A stretch of DNA of 64,000 nt from Orobanche coerulescens (Eukaryota; Streptophyta; Magnoliopsida; Lamiales; Orobanchaceae): contig CM065811.1 of the NCBI GenBank assembly GCA_033398695.1, positions 112,329,501 through 112,393,500 on the forward strand, read 5' to 3'. The position numbers and the translations under genes were made by a program. Shown piece after piece: positions 1-9,841 of the stretch. The notes beneath the pieces are model-generated. The model had not been told where the DNA came from. It ran no database searches and worked only from the letters and a program-made list of their open reading frames with translations. Numbering within the stretch: the stretch's first letter is position 1; every line of letters starts with the position of its first letter.

Positions 1-1056
1 CAACAAGTGATTGATCCAACCATGAGAGCCTGAGATAATCTACGGTGGCACATGACATGTGATCATGTGGCCAGGATGCAACAAGCGATTGATCCAACCG
101 TGAGATGTGTGTGATTTGTTTAGCTAGCCAGCTCGGGAGGGTCCTTAGAGGCCTCGGGCGGGATCAATGATATTACTCTGTTCCCAAGGCGATGCATGTG
201 TTGTGATTTGTTTACCTAGCCAGCTCGGGAGGGTCCTTCGAGGCCTCGGGCGGGATCAATGGTATTACCCTGTTCCCAAGGCGATGCTTGTGCGTGATTA
301 CGTTGTGTTGATTTTATATCCGTCGAGGATACGTGATGTTGGGCTCTGGCCCTGTGAATTGTTGTCGGTTTTCTATTTGCGAAAACAAAACCTTTGGGTT
401 GTGACCCTGTTGATTTTGGAAAGAGAAGGATTTGATAATCCTAAATTGTTTTCTATTAAAACTCTCGATGGCATTTTAAACCGTTTTATAAATTGTTTTC
501 CCTTGATTTGTGATCTTTCGGTTTTGAAATGTTTTACCCAAACTCATGCCTCGGGAAGTACTTTTCGCTACTTTGGACTTTTGAGGATTCCTGATTATTG
601 TTATTCGTGGAACTTGAATTATATGGCTCGTATTTGCACTTTGTATTTGCACTAGCAAAACAAAGGGAGTTTGCTAACCCCCGAGTATTCGGGGGGTGGA
701 TGTCTATTTTTGCATTCAGGTTTTGGAGCATAGCACAGGGTCGGCACGAAGGATGATGAAAGATGAACGATACTAATCACATGAGGATCCGTTGATGTCG
801 TATTGGTCTAGTTGTATTTTTTTTCCGCTACAGTATCTTTTCCCCGTTGTACGGGAGTTTATTGTATTTTGACCCCTGCGTGGGTATGTGTTTGGAATTG
901 AGTTGTATGTTATTATTGAAAGACCAAGTCGGTCTACTGAGTCATTTTTAGCCTTAAAGGCATTGTTGAGTTGTTCGGTTTTGTTACCAGCCTGGTAGAA
1001 CCTTGAGGAGAGGTTCTGCGGCGTGTAATATCCCTGAGTGGATTGGGGGTGTTACA
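1..1056 (+). repeat. Tekay-A 5' LTR, 3' part only
   Basis: The sequence is nearly identical to 5750-6805, the 3' end of the downstream LTR. It ends TTACA just before the primer site. It holds two structures conserved in the other Tekay LTRs: a C-rich/G-rich hairpin at 676-697 (stem CCCCCGA/TCGGGGG) and a terminal hairpin near 984-1011 (AGAACCT/AGGTTCT). Frames open here are not genes. Confidence 0.9.
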
Positions 1057-1060
1057 TAAA

Positions 1061-1072
1061 TGGTATCAGAGA
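1061..1072 (+). other. Primer-binding site, initiator-Met tRNA type
   Basis: TGGTATCAGAGA lies five bases after the LTR end. TGGTATCAGAGC is the usual complement of the plant initiator-Met tRNA 3' end; the last base differs. Confidence 0.85.
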
Positions 1073-2543
1073 TTAGGTTGTGGAAACCTAGGCTGTCGGG
1101 TCAGTGGTGTCTGATGAGTTTTGTCTTGTCGGATTTTGTCTGACTAAGTCGTGTCGCGACGCGTCGTCTGAGTTTGTTGGTCGTGATTAGTATCGTGGGG
1201 CGATCATCATCTTCGTGCGACCTGTGGATGTAAGTCTCCCTTCTTTGTGTTGTGCCTCGTGTGACACGAGCTATTTTTATGATTATTTGTTAAGTGATGG
1301 AATCCTCTTATGGATTTTGATTTCTTGATATGTGGTTATTTGACCCTCATATTTCGTTCATATGAGGAGTAGTGTTGCTGGATTGTGCATGTTTGACTTT
1401 ATTTCTTTTATCCGCTGCGTGAGTTCTTTTGTAATGGCTTTCAGTATTTTACCGAGTGAGTTTTATTTCGAAAATCAATTCCATTAACCGAGTTTTTGGC
1501 ATTATGGCCTTGATCATTTTGGCGAAATTCTTATGACGGTATTTAGTATTTTCTAAATGGCTTTTGTAAGTTTTTGAAATATTACCGTCATCAGCCTTTT
1601 TGGCGTTTTTGTAAATGGTTTTATCCTGGTGGGTTCCGGCGCGGGACCCACGGCGCTATAAAGTTTTGTGTAATTACCTGAAATTTTTGGGCATTCTGGC
1701 CTTTTTGGCATCGTCCTTTTTTTTTTGCATTGAATTATTTTCGAAAACTTGAGTATCTTAGAAATAAATTTCGAGACGTACGTTTAAAGTGAATTGTTTT
1801 CTCGCGGTACTTCCAAGGTGCCACAATATGTTTCAAGATTCTTCTACCTCGAGGACCAAAATGTTTTGAGATATTTTCAATGTTTTATAAACACTTTTAC
1901 TTAGACCCGAGGGTCGAATATTCTGAAAGCTTTTAACTAAAAGAAAGTGTCCTCATTTTTATCAAATGCGAAATGGTTTTCCAAAGTCTCGATAACAATG
2001 TTTCACGTTTTTACTTTTTTTGGAAAGGTGATACTCAAGATCGATCAGTGTTTTTCTAAATTATTTTCCAAATGAGGTTTTCGTTTTTAAAACCTATCCA
2101 TTCCCGTTTGAGGGCTGGGTATGTATGTATGATGTTGGCTTTGTCGCTATGATGTTAACTCCCGAATATGATCGAGTTGGTGGCATGAACGTTGAGGCGT
2201 TGCCACGTACTTGTTGTACTAGCCCTCTGTGAGAGGTGTGAACTGGTACTTAATGGTTGTCGTCTCGTGGTGGATTGCGTGTGCCACACGAGTGTGAGAT
2301 GTTGAAGCTTGGGTTTGTACGTTGGTGTACATATGTGATTGTTTCATGATGTTTGTATTACGTGCTGGTTATCGTTCGGGCCATTGAGGTCGCCAAACGA
2401 TACCGTCGTTGTTGTAGTGTTTGTGTGTGTATTACTTTACGATGGTAATCGTTGTATATGATATGTGTTATGATTCCTTCTTGTGCTGAGTTGGCATCTA
2501 CGGTATGTTGTTTTGCGGTGTTATGTTCCATTGTATCTAGCAT
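1073..2543 (+). other. Tekay-A leader, no gene
   Basis: This 1.5 kb stretch between primer site and gag remnant is T-rich, non-coding sequence with no open frame of note. A short GC-rich patch sits near 1630-1660. I see no nested element in it. Confidence 0.6.
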
Positions 2544-2744
2544 TTGTATTTTCGGTATACCGAGCCGAGGCATTTCAACCGTGATATGCCGGGGGAATGT
2601 ACGTGCAATTTGTCCTTCTCGTCAGTAACACATTTCGAGTGTGGACTCGAGGGTCACCGAATTCAGTTTTGCGAATTGGCTACCGAGACTTTTGGAGTTC
2701 GCGCTTCAGCACAGATATCAGAATCGGCTTTGAGAGGCCTTTGA
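2544..2744 (+). pseudogene. gag nucleocapsid (zinc knuckle) remnant of Tekay-A
   Basis: This short frame aligns by eye to the zinc-knuckle part of the Tekay-B gag (about 14250-14383) and Tekay-C gag (about 41437-41580). The segment ECGLEGHRIQFC corresponds to CGQEGHRAAFC of Tekay-C. The first Cys of this second knuckle is replaced by Phe, and the first knuckle upstream survives only as scrambled residues in a shifted frame. In an active element this domain binds genomic RNA for packaging. The capsid part upstream is not recognisable and no pol follows. It is a decayed fragment rather than a gene. Confidence 0.65.
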
Positions 2745-2795
2745 AGGATGTTTCTGTCGATTGCCTGTTGTGTCGTCTCCTTGATTTCGTTGTTG

Positions 2796-2850
2796 TGAGT
2801 TTCGGGGACGACACTTCTTTTAGAAGAGGTCGAATATAATACCCGTATTA
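2796..2850 (+). repeat. Relic of a polypurine-tract/LTR-start junction inside Tekay-A
   Basis: The order of words here, GTTTCGGGGACGACACTTC then a GA-rich stretch then ATAATACCCG, mimics the true junction at 3839-3885 and those at 15189 and 45092. The hairpin arm has one mismatch and the LTR start reads ATAATACCC instead of TGTAATACCC. It lies 1 kb before the functional junction, directly after the gag remnant. Confidence 0.6.
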
Positions 2851-3838
2851 TTTTTGGCTTCTATATTTTCTCTTTCTCCAGTCTATCGATACGCTCATGT
2901 TCGTTGATACTTTCTGAACTTGTTCTGTATTTCGGTTTCATCGTTCGAACGAGCTGTGATCTTGTTTTGGGTCGATCTGGTTATCGCTGTAACTTTTTCG
3001 AGTTCGGTTCGATTCTTGTGAACCTTGTTCGGAAGTAGCATCTTTTGATTCTACTAATTCTTTTATTCGAAGTGGATCGGATTTGGAACTTTTGTATTTT
3101 CGACTCTGTCGACTCGTTTATGTTCGTTGACATTTTCTGAGCTTGTCCTGCCCCTTGCTTTTGTTGATCGAACGAGTGTGGTATTGTTTCGGAATAACTC
3201 GTTCGTCGTTGTGACTTTTCAATTGTTATTCCCTTTCCTGTGAATCTTATGTGAGTGTGCATCTTGTTGCTTTCACCGTATCATGTTTTGTCTCGAGTCG
3301 AGATGTGAACCTCAGAGTTGTCGGTTGAACCTTATTGTTCTTCGTGATCCGAACATGATCGTTCGATTTTTGTTGTCTCGATCTTTGTGGTTCGATCGTT
3401 TGATTGTTCGGTTTTTGTTGATCTCGTTTCGTGATTGTTGAACATTCAGACTTCTTCGTAATTCCCTTAAGTTCGGGAAATTAGTCTCGTTTTCGATCCT
3501 CCAACCCTTGGGCGGTGGAATTCCGTATTTCTTCAGCGATTGGCTCGCGTTTTGATTGATGTACCGTTGGGGTGGTCGATCATATTGATTTTCGTTCGTT
3601 GTGTTTTGTGATTGTTCGGATAATTGACTTGACTATATTATCCATTTGATGACGCTTGTCATTTGTTGGTTTTATTATATTCCTAACGGCGACGTTGTGT
3701 TGGTCGCCGTGGAGCGTGTTTTCACGCCGTATATTCCTTTGCGTTGCTTGTAATGTTTCGCCAATGGGCGTAAGTTACGCATTTCTTGTGTATCTCGTTG
3801 AGTTTTCCTAGCGGGATATTGCTTCTCCCTACTTATTT
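2851..3838 (+). other. Non-coding tract replacing pol, with a diverged tandem duplication
   Basis: No coding domain is visible. Two related copies of about 160 bp lie at roughly 2876-3033 and 3101-3262, both containing a variant of TCGTTGATACTTTCTGAACTTG followed by GATCGAACGAG-like words. Tekay-B carries one related copy at about 14520-14700, so this tract is a shared family feature and not random debris. Confidence 0.6.
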
Positions 3839-3876
3839 TAAGTTTCGGGACGAAACTTCTTTTAAGGAGGGTAGAA
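3839..3876 (+). other. Polypurine tract of Tekay-A with upstream hairpin
   Basis: AAGTTTCGGGACGAAACTT is a perfect 8-bp stem with a 3-base loop. It is followed by a purine-rich run, AAGGAGGGTAGAA, and then by the 3' LTR start TGTAATATCC. This is the expected plus-strand primer site. Confidence 0.85.
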
Positions 3877-4413
3877 TGTAATATCCGCAATTTCGAATTT
3901 CGGTAATTTTCTTTTTTTCGGCGGAAGCCCGTTTTGACGGCTCGCTCATGACCGTTTCGTCATTCCGAGAATGATTAATTCTGCACTTTTTGTCATCCGA
4001 GTTCGTTTCGGTGTTGTTTTGTTGAGTTCCGTGTCTTTTGGCGACTTTTCCGCACTTGAGCTCGATTCTTGCGAATCTCGTCCGAAACTGTTGTTTCGAG
4101 TTTCTCGTAAGTTCATTTAATGTTATTATTCATGTTGCGAGCTTTGGTTCGGTGTTTCGATCATGTATCGTGTATTTCGGACGTTTTGGGCCATTTTTGT
4201 AATTTCCCAAAGTTTGGGGTAATTACTTCCGTTGTCGAATTTCGAGCCTTCGGGTGGTCGGAATCGCGTGTTCTCTTAGCTCTTAGATTCGTCTTTGCGA
4301 GTACGTCGTAACCGTACCTTCGATTTATACTCAGGTTCGGGTTTCGGGGTCGTCCGGGCCGTCGGAGTGGCCACGGCCGAGTCACGGCCGGAGCAGGGCC
4401 TGGCCTGGCCGAG

Positions 4414-4692
4414 TTACGGCCGTAAGGGCCGAGAGTTACGGCCGTATGGCGCCTGGCAGCTTCCGGACGAATGCCAGTTACGTCCGTAAGGCGCGATCGG
4501 GTACGGCCGTACGTGCGCTGGGCATCTTCCTGACGAAGGCCGGTTACGGCCGTAATGTGTGCCAGTTACGGCCGTAAGTGTCCGACAGTCTTGGTGATTT
4601 TTTGACGAATGCCGGTTACAGCCGTAAGGCCTGCCTAGTACGGCCGTATGGGCCGAGTTACGGCCGTAAGTCACTGCCGGTTACGTCCGTAA
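4414..4692 (+). promoter_or_regulatory. Array of about ten TTACGGCCGTAA palindromes in U3
   Basis: The perfect 12-bp palindrome TTACGGCCGTAA or a one- or two-base variant (TTACGTCCGTAA, GTACGGCCGTAC) occurs about ten times at irregular spacing. Spacers share words such as GGCAGCTTCCGGACGAATG and GGCATCTTCC. The array ends about 20 bp before a TATA box, the position of an enhancer or silencer-binding array. Function is inferred from position only. Confidence 0.8.
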
Positions 4693-4710
4693 GTGTCCGG
4701 CAGTGACCGG

Positions 4711-4720
4711 CTATATAAGG
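4711..4720 (+). promoter_or_regulatory. TATA box of Tekay-A LTR
   Basis: CTATATAAGG directly downstream of the palindrome array is the only good TATA match in this part of the LTR. Transcription is expected to start about 30 bases further on. Confidence 0.65.
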
Positions 4721-6805
4721 CCTGGCAGCCCATTTTTGTTCATTTCCTCACTTTTCTTGCGGCTATCGGACGGGTGCGACGGGAAATCGAGTTCTTGGTC
4801 GATTATAATCATTTCCAAGGCATTTTGGAAGATTCTTGTTGATTATATCATCATCCAATCCGTGTTCTTCGTCGAATCAAGGTATATTCTTGATTTTCCT
4901 TCAAGTTGACTTTTTGGAGAAATTGTTCTTGATTTCGTTTCTAATCCGATTTTGATACATCGGTTGGTGTAGTATGATGTTATTAATCGTGTTCTATGGG
5001 TTGTATATCCATATATCGAGTTTGTTTAACTCGATTGACGATTCGAGTGTTCTTGGGAATTATTGAACATTTAGTGTTCGATTAAATGTCCCAATGAGTT
5101 TCCCTTCGATAGTTTGTTGGGATTTCCCTTGTTTTGGCCTTGATTCTCGTCGTAACCATGTGTTATTGTTCCTTCCGGAGGTTTATAGGTTCGGGGATTC
5201 CGATGTTGAATCCCGTTTGGTGATTGATGATTCGTGTGGTGTTATTCTCGTAATACTCGTGGTGCTATCGCGTTCTTGATATTGTTCGGGGGTTCGTGGC
5301 TATTCGACCGCGTCCTATCCATCGTCTCGTTGCGATCGTGATTTTGAGGCAAGTACCTTATCCATATAATTCTTGTTTTGTGGATACGATAATTAGTGAT
5401 CGTCTAAATGTGGTTGTTTGGTCGTTTGAATTAAACTTTCAAAAGATTCGGTTTAGCCTTGTTAAAGGCTTGCTTTCAAAACACGTGTGTTTTGTGAATG
5501 GTGTGGTTTGCGAATAACTATGTGAATTCTATGGATATGTTTGGTGTTGATGTTGCACTTGGTATTGCGTGTGGACGTATATTATTTCTTTTCGGTGCGT
5601 TGTGGATTGACGTGGTGTTTTGCTAAGTGTTTGATGCCTCTGAGCGAATTGTTTGAATATCCTTGATGTGATATGTTATTTGTGTGAATGTGTGGATATG
5701 GTTGAAGGTCTACGGTGACACATGGCACGTGATCATGTGGTCAGGATGCAACAAGTGATTGATCCAACCGTGAGAGCCTGAGATAATCTACGGTAGCACA
5801 TGGCATGTGATCATGTGGCCAGGATGCAACAAGCGATTGATCCAACCGTGAGATGTGTGTGATTTGTTTAGCTAGCCTGCTCGGGAGGGTCCTTAGAGGC
5901 CTCGGGCGGGATCGAAGATATTATTCTGTTCCCAAGGCGATGCATGTGTTGTGATTTGTTTAGCTAGCCAGCTCGGGAGGGTCCTTCGAGGCCCCGGGCG
6001 GGATCAATGGTATTACCCTGTTCCCAAGGCGATGCTTGTGCGTGATTACGTTGTGTTGATTTTATATCCGTCGAGGATACGTGATGTTGGGCTCTGGCCC
6101 TGTGAATTGTTGTCGGTTTTCTATTTGCGAAAACAAAACCTTTGGGCTGTGACCCTGTTGATTTTGGAAAGAGAAGGATTTGATAATCCTAAATTGTTTT
6201 CTATTAAAACTCTCGATGGCATTTTAAACCGTTTTATAAATTATTTTCCCTTGATTTGTGATCTTTCGGTTTTGAAATGTTTTACCCAAACTCATGCCTC
6301 GGGAAGTACTTCTCGTTACTTTGGACTTTTGAGGATTCCTGATTATTGTTATTCGTGGAACTTGAATTATATGGCTCGTATTTGCACTTTGTATTTGCAC
6401 TAGCAAAACAGTTGAGTTTTGCTAACCCCCGAGTATTCGGGGGGTGGATGTCTATTTTTGCATTCAGGTTTTGGAGCATAGCACAGGGTCGGCACGAAGA
6501 ATGATGAAAGATGAACGATACTAATCACATGAGGATCCTTTGATGTCGTATTGGTCTAGTTGTATTTTTTTTTCCGCTGCAGTATCTTTTCCCCGTTGTA
6601 CGGAAGTTTATTGTATTTTGACCCCTATGTGGGTATGTGTTTGGAATTGAGTTGTATGTTATTATTGAAAGACCAAGTCGGTCTACTGAGTCATTTTTAG
6701 CCTTAAAGGCATTGTTGAGTTGTTCGGTTTTGTTACCATCCTGGTAGAACCTTGAGGAGAGGTTCTGCGGCGTGTAATATCCCTGAGTGGATTGGGGGTG
6801 TTACA

Positions 6806-9376
6806 CATAGTCCACAACTCAACGACAATACTAAACTTGAATACAGAAAAGAATGACAACTCAATTACAAACCACATCCGTGCAAGGGTGATTATTCGAC
6901 CAAAAGAGAAATATTGGTCAAAATAAAAGACTCTATTAGTATCATTGTCCTTCATCTCCTTCAAAGCAGATCCAGTGACTGCTCCCGAACCGTAGGTACC
7001 TAAATGCATAACAGGCATCCACCCCCCGATTACTCGGGGGTTAACAAACAGAAATTTTACTAGTGCAAGTACATAATGGGCAAGATATACGAAAAATATC
7101 AATACAAAACTCAACAACCGCGAATCATTAACATGAATTACACATTCTCACAATCAGCACAGAAGAGCATTCACCTACACAAGGTGAAAGACATTCGCAC
7201 AGTCACATTTTCTCCACGGAAAATAAAAATCAAATAAACTTTAGGCGAGCCTCAATGAGTCAAAAGAACTAGTTCGAAAATTCTTTTTAAAAGAAATATT
7301 TTGAATTTATTTTTATAAGATGGTTTGAAAACACTATTGTTGACTCGGGCTATTTTGAACGATTTAACAGATTTGAAAATCAGATGGAAATTCTTTTAAA
7401 AAGCGAATTCAAAATTTCTCGGGTCCTTGACCTATTATACGGAAAACATTGTCACGGGAAAATCGCTTCAACATTTCTTGAGGTCCTCGACCCAATAAAC
7501 ATAAAACCTTTCACAGGAAAATCATTACAAAATCGTTACGGTCTCAACCCAAATCTCGTTACAGATTACAAGTGTATTATAAAATAGGAAGCCTTTTTGG
7601 ATCTCACATCCTTAGTTACAAAAATCATTCTAATCGATTCAGTCTCGTCCCAAAATCATTTTCCATAAAACAAACTTACACGATCGTTAGGGTCTCAGCC
7701 CAAATCTTTCCAAACCACAAACCACGAAAATAATCACCGGGTCCACGCCCCCAAACATCAAAACTTCACAACCAAGGGACAAATTATATTCAACACTTAT
7801 TCTGGTGCCAGTCTAGCCAAGTACCAAAATCCTATATATAATGTATCTCAACATTGAGAACAATAACGTTGTGAAATTTCGGACATATCACAATTACCGA
7901 AAACATCATCATCATCATCATCATCATCGCCATCATGACGAAAACCACACTTGGTATCGCGGCCATACCCATTAGTATCGGCCCCTAGAGGCCTCTCCAG
8001 GTGGGAAACCACTTTCGCAGCCGTACCCATTAGTATCGGCCCCCCAAGGTCATGTCGAACCATCCCCAGGTGGAAGAACAACTCACACACACACTTACAT
8101 TTACAAAACTGCATGTCTTGATTGTTAGTCACAATATATATAGTGAAGGCATTTGCTAGAAATGGCCATTTTATCCAACACATACTCACAACCGAGGAAT
8201 AACTCATTTAATACACAATCGTCACACAAATTATCTATCAATCAACAATTAAACACACAATACACATCCAAATGTATCAACAACCGATGCCACACATACC
8301 ATTAATCAAAACTCGGCATAAAACGCCTCTAAGGCACAATCAGGCCAACTCCACATATACCCATCAATCGTAATTCATCAAAATACATACAACCGGCTAT
8401 AATATCACTATAATTATAGCTTATACCTTCATCCAATTCACTTACACTTAATTAATGTTAACGCCAATCGTTTAAAGCTCACAAGCACCGCAAATATATA
8501 TATATATATAAAACAACACACACGCTTCGGAAAACTGTGATTTTGCAGAGATATAAATCGTATATCAAGGTACTTGTCTCGATAATCTCTCGCGAATACT
8601 CTGGAGAACATGGTCGATCGAAAAACTCCGGAACCTCGATGAAAACGATGAACGGAAGGGTTAAACACCGGATCTTCACAAGGAACTCGATCCTAATATC
8701 CTATCATCAAGAAAATAACGATCAAACGAGTAAAAACATCATAGAACGCTCGAATTCCCTCTACAACATTTTATCGGACACCTTTAAGGCGTCAATTTAG
8801 AACTCAATAAAACGACGAATCACTAGCAATTAAACCGTGGAAAATAATGAAATTGGTAGAATACAAATACATTATTGGTAATCCTTCAATAATCTAAGCT
8901 AATTCGGAATAAACGGACAAAATCATTCAAACTCCCCAAATTTCCCAAAACTAAGATTTTAGGAAAACTTAACCTGATTCAGTCGATCAGAGGAGATTAT
9001 GGAATGATTAATCGATGTTAGGAACTCAGGAAATTCGTGGATTTATAGTTTGTATGATTTTCTCCCACTCTCCAAGCTCTGGCCACAAAAAGGAACGAGG
9101 GTGGAATGAGAAAATGAGTGAAAACTCGACTGCTCAGCCATTTATATAGACCCGCACGACGCACGAGCACACACGCACTAGCAGCCGGTCGTGCGTGACT
9201 AGTGCGCCAAGAACGTGCTGGAAGCTTCCGAACACGCACGAGCATGATACTCGGGCATTCGGTCGTGTGCCGGGTCGTGCGCTGCATTGCCTGGCCTCTG
9301 CCGTACAGCACGAGCACCTTACACGAGAACCGCTCGTGTGTGTCTGCTCATGGCAGCCCAGTGCCGCACGAGAAGC
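6806..9376 (-). repeat. Tekay-X LTR copy A (partial)
   Basis: Read on the minus strand this is LTR-type sequence with the conserved C/G hairpin (7020-7043), a TATA box and a repeat array, matching copies B and C (20924-21457, 25078-26426). Its 3' LTR end is missing because Tekay-A inserted at 6806; its U3 end is cut at about 9376, where copia reverse-transcriptase sequence begins. A (CAT)n microsatellite lies at 7903-7938. It is clearly more diverged from copies B and C than they are from each other. It contains no gene. Confidence 0.8.
9141..9376 (-). promoter_or_regulatory. TATA box and GCACGAGC array, Tekay-X LTR copy A
   Basis: On the minus strand a TATATAAA box (9142-9149) is preceded by repeated GCACGAGC/GCTCGTGC words and spacers such as GAAGCTTCCG. 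The layout is the same as in copy C (25914-26220). The array is truncated by the junction to Copia-A. Confidence 0.7.
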
Positions 9377-9378
9377 GT

Positions 9379-9841
9379 CACGGATTCTTTTAGCTATAGC
9401 TGTGCATTTGGATCTGGAGATTTTGCAAATGGATGTCAAGACTGCATTCGTGAATGAGAGTCTAGACAAAAAAATCTACATGCGCCAACCAGAGCGATTC
9501 ATTGCTGAAGGAGAAGAGCATTTAGTGTGCAAGCTTAAGAGATCCATTTATGGACTTAAGAAAGCATCTAGATCTTGGAACACTCGATTTGACGAGGTTG
9601 TCCAATCATATGGATCCGTCCAATGTCCGAGTGAGAGTTGTGTGTATAAGAAATGCGATGGAAACGTGTTGGTGTTTCTTGTACTGTATGTAGATTATAT
9701 CCTCCTGATTGGAAACAACATGAAGGAATTGTCGAGCGTACGGGTATCGCTATCTGAGCCGTTCAATATAAAGGATTTGGGAGAAGCAGGACACATCCTT
9801 GGAATCAGGATCTTTCATGATCGGAAAAAAAGGATGCTGTG
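9379..9841 (+). pseudogene. Copia-A reverse transcriptase, 5' fragment
   Basis: The frame carries the copia reverse-transcriptase segments NESLDKKIYMRQPERF, KRSIYGLKKASRSWN and LYVDYILLIGNN, then EAGHILGIRIFHDRKKR up to the Tekay-B insertion. The usual catalytic YVDD-type motif reads YVDY, so the second catalytic Asp is lost. The open frame continues on both sides into unrelated LTR sequence, so a predicted 271-residue product is an artefact of three fused elements. The missing 3' part continues at 17889. Confidence 0.9.

Larger units (their letters stand above)
1..6805 (+). mobile_element. Tekay-A, pol-less Ty3/gypsy LTR element (5' end outside window)
   Basis: Two copies of one LTR flank a 2.8 kb interior. 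The left LTR copy (1-1056) matches 5750-6805 with no net length change, so the window begins inside the 5' LTR. The interior opens with a tRNA-Met primer site and closes with a polypurine tract, but the only protein remnant is a gag zinc-knuckle region near 2544-2744; protease, reverse transcriptase and integrase are absent. LTR ends TGTAATATCC...GTGTTACA, the Met primer site and the hairpin before the polypurine tract place it with the chromodomain (Tekay/Del) group, by comparison with Tekay-C in this window. Right flank CATAG (6806-6810) should be the target duplication, but the left copy is out of view. It is a non-autonomous element, probably mobilised in trans (inference). Confidence 0.85.
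3877..6805 (+). repeat. Tekay-A 3' LTR (2929 bp)
   Basis: Starts TGTAATATCCGC after the polypurine tract and ends GTGTTACA. U3 holds a palindrome array (4414-4692) and a TATA box (4711-4720). The 3' part has the conserved C/G hairpin (6423-6446) and a terminal hairpin (about 6733-6760). Several open frames fall here, but they recur in the other LTR copy and resemble no protein. Confidence 0.9.

Noticed and set aside
6683..7117. 144-codon minus-strand frame
   Set aside because: It crosses the insertion boundary at 6805/6806 between Tekay-A and Tekay-X and resembles no protein.
7903..7938. (CAT)n run and the (TA)n runs near 12834, 18504, 21341, 23827 and 25236
   Set aside because: Simple microsatellites inside larger repeats; nothing unusual beyond length polymorphism.
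8537..8800. 87-codon frame conserved in length at 25309-25572
   Set aside because: It lies antisense in Tekay-X LTR copies A and C; differences between the copies mostly change amino acids, so selection on a protein is not suggested.
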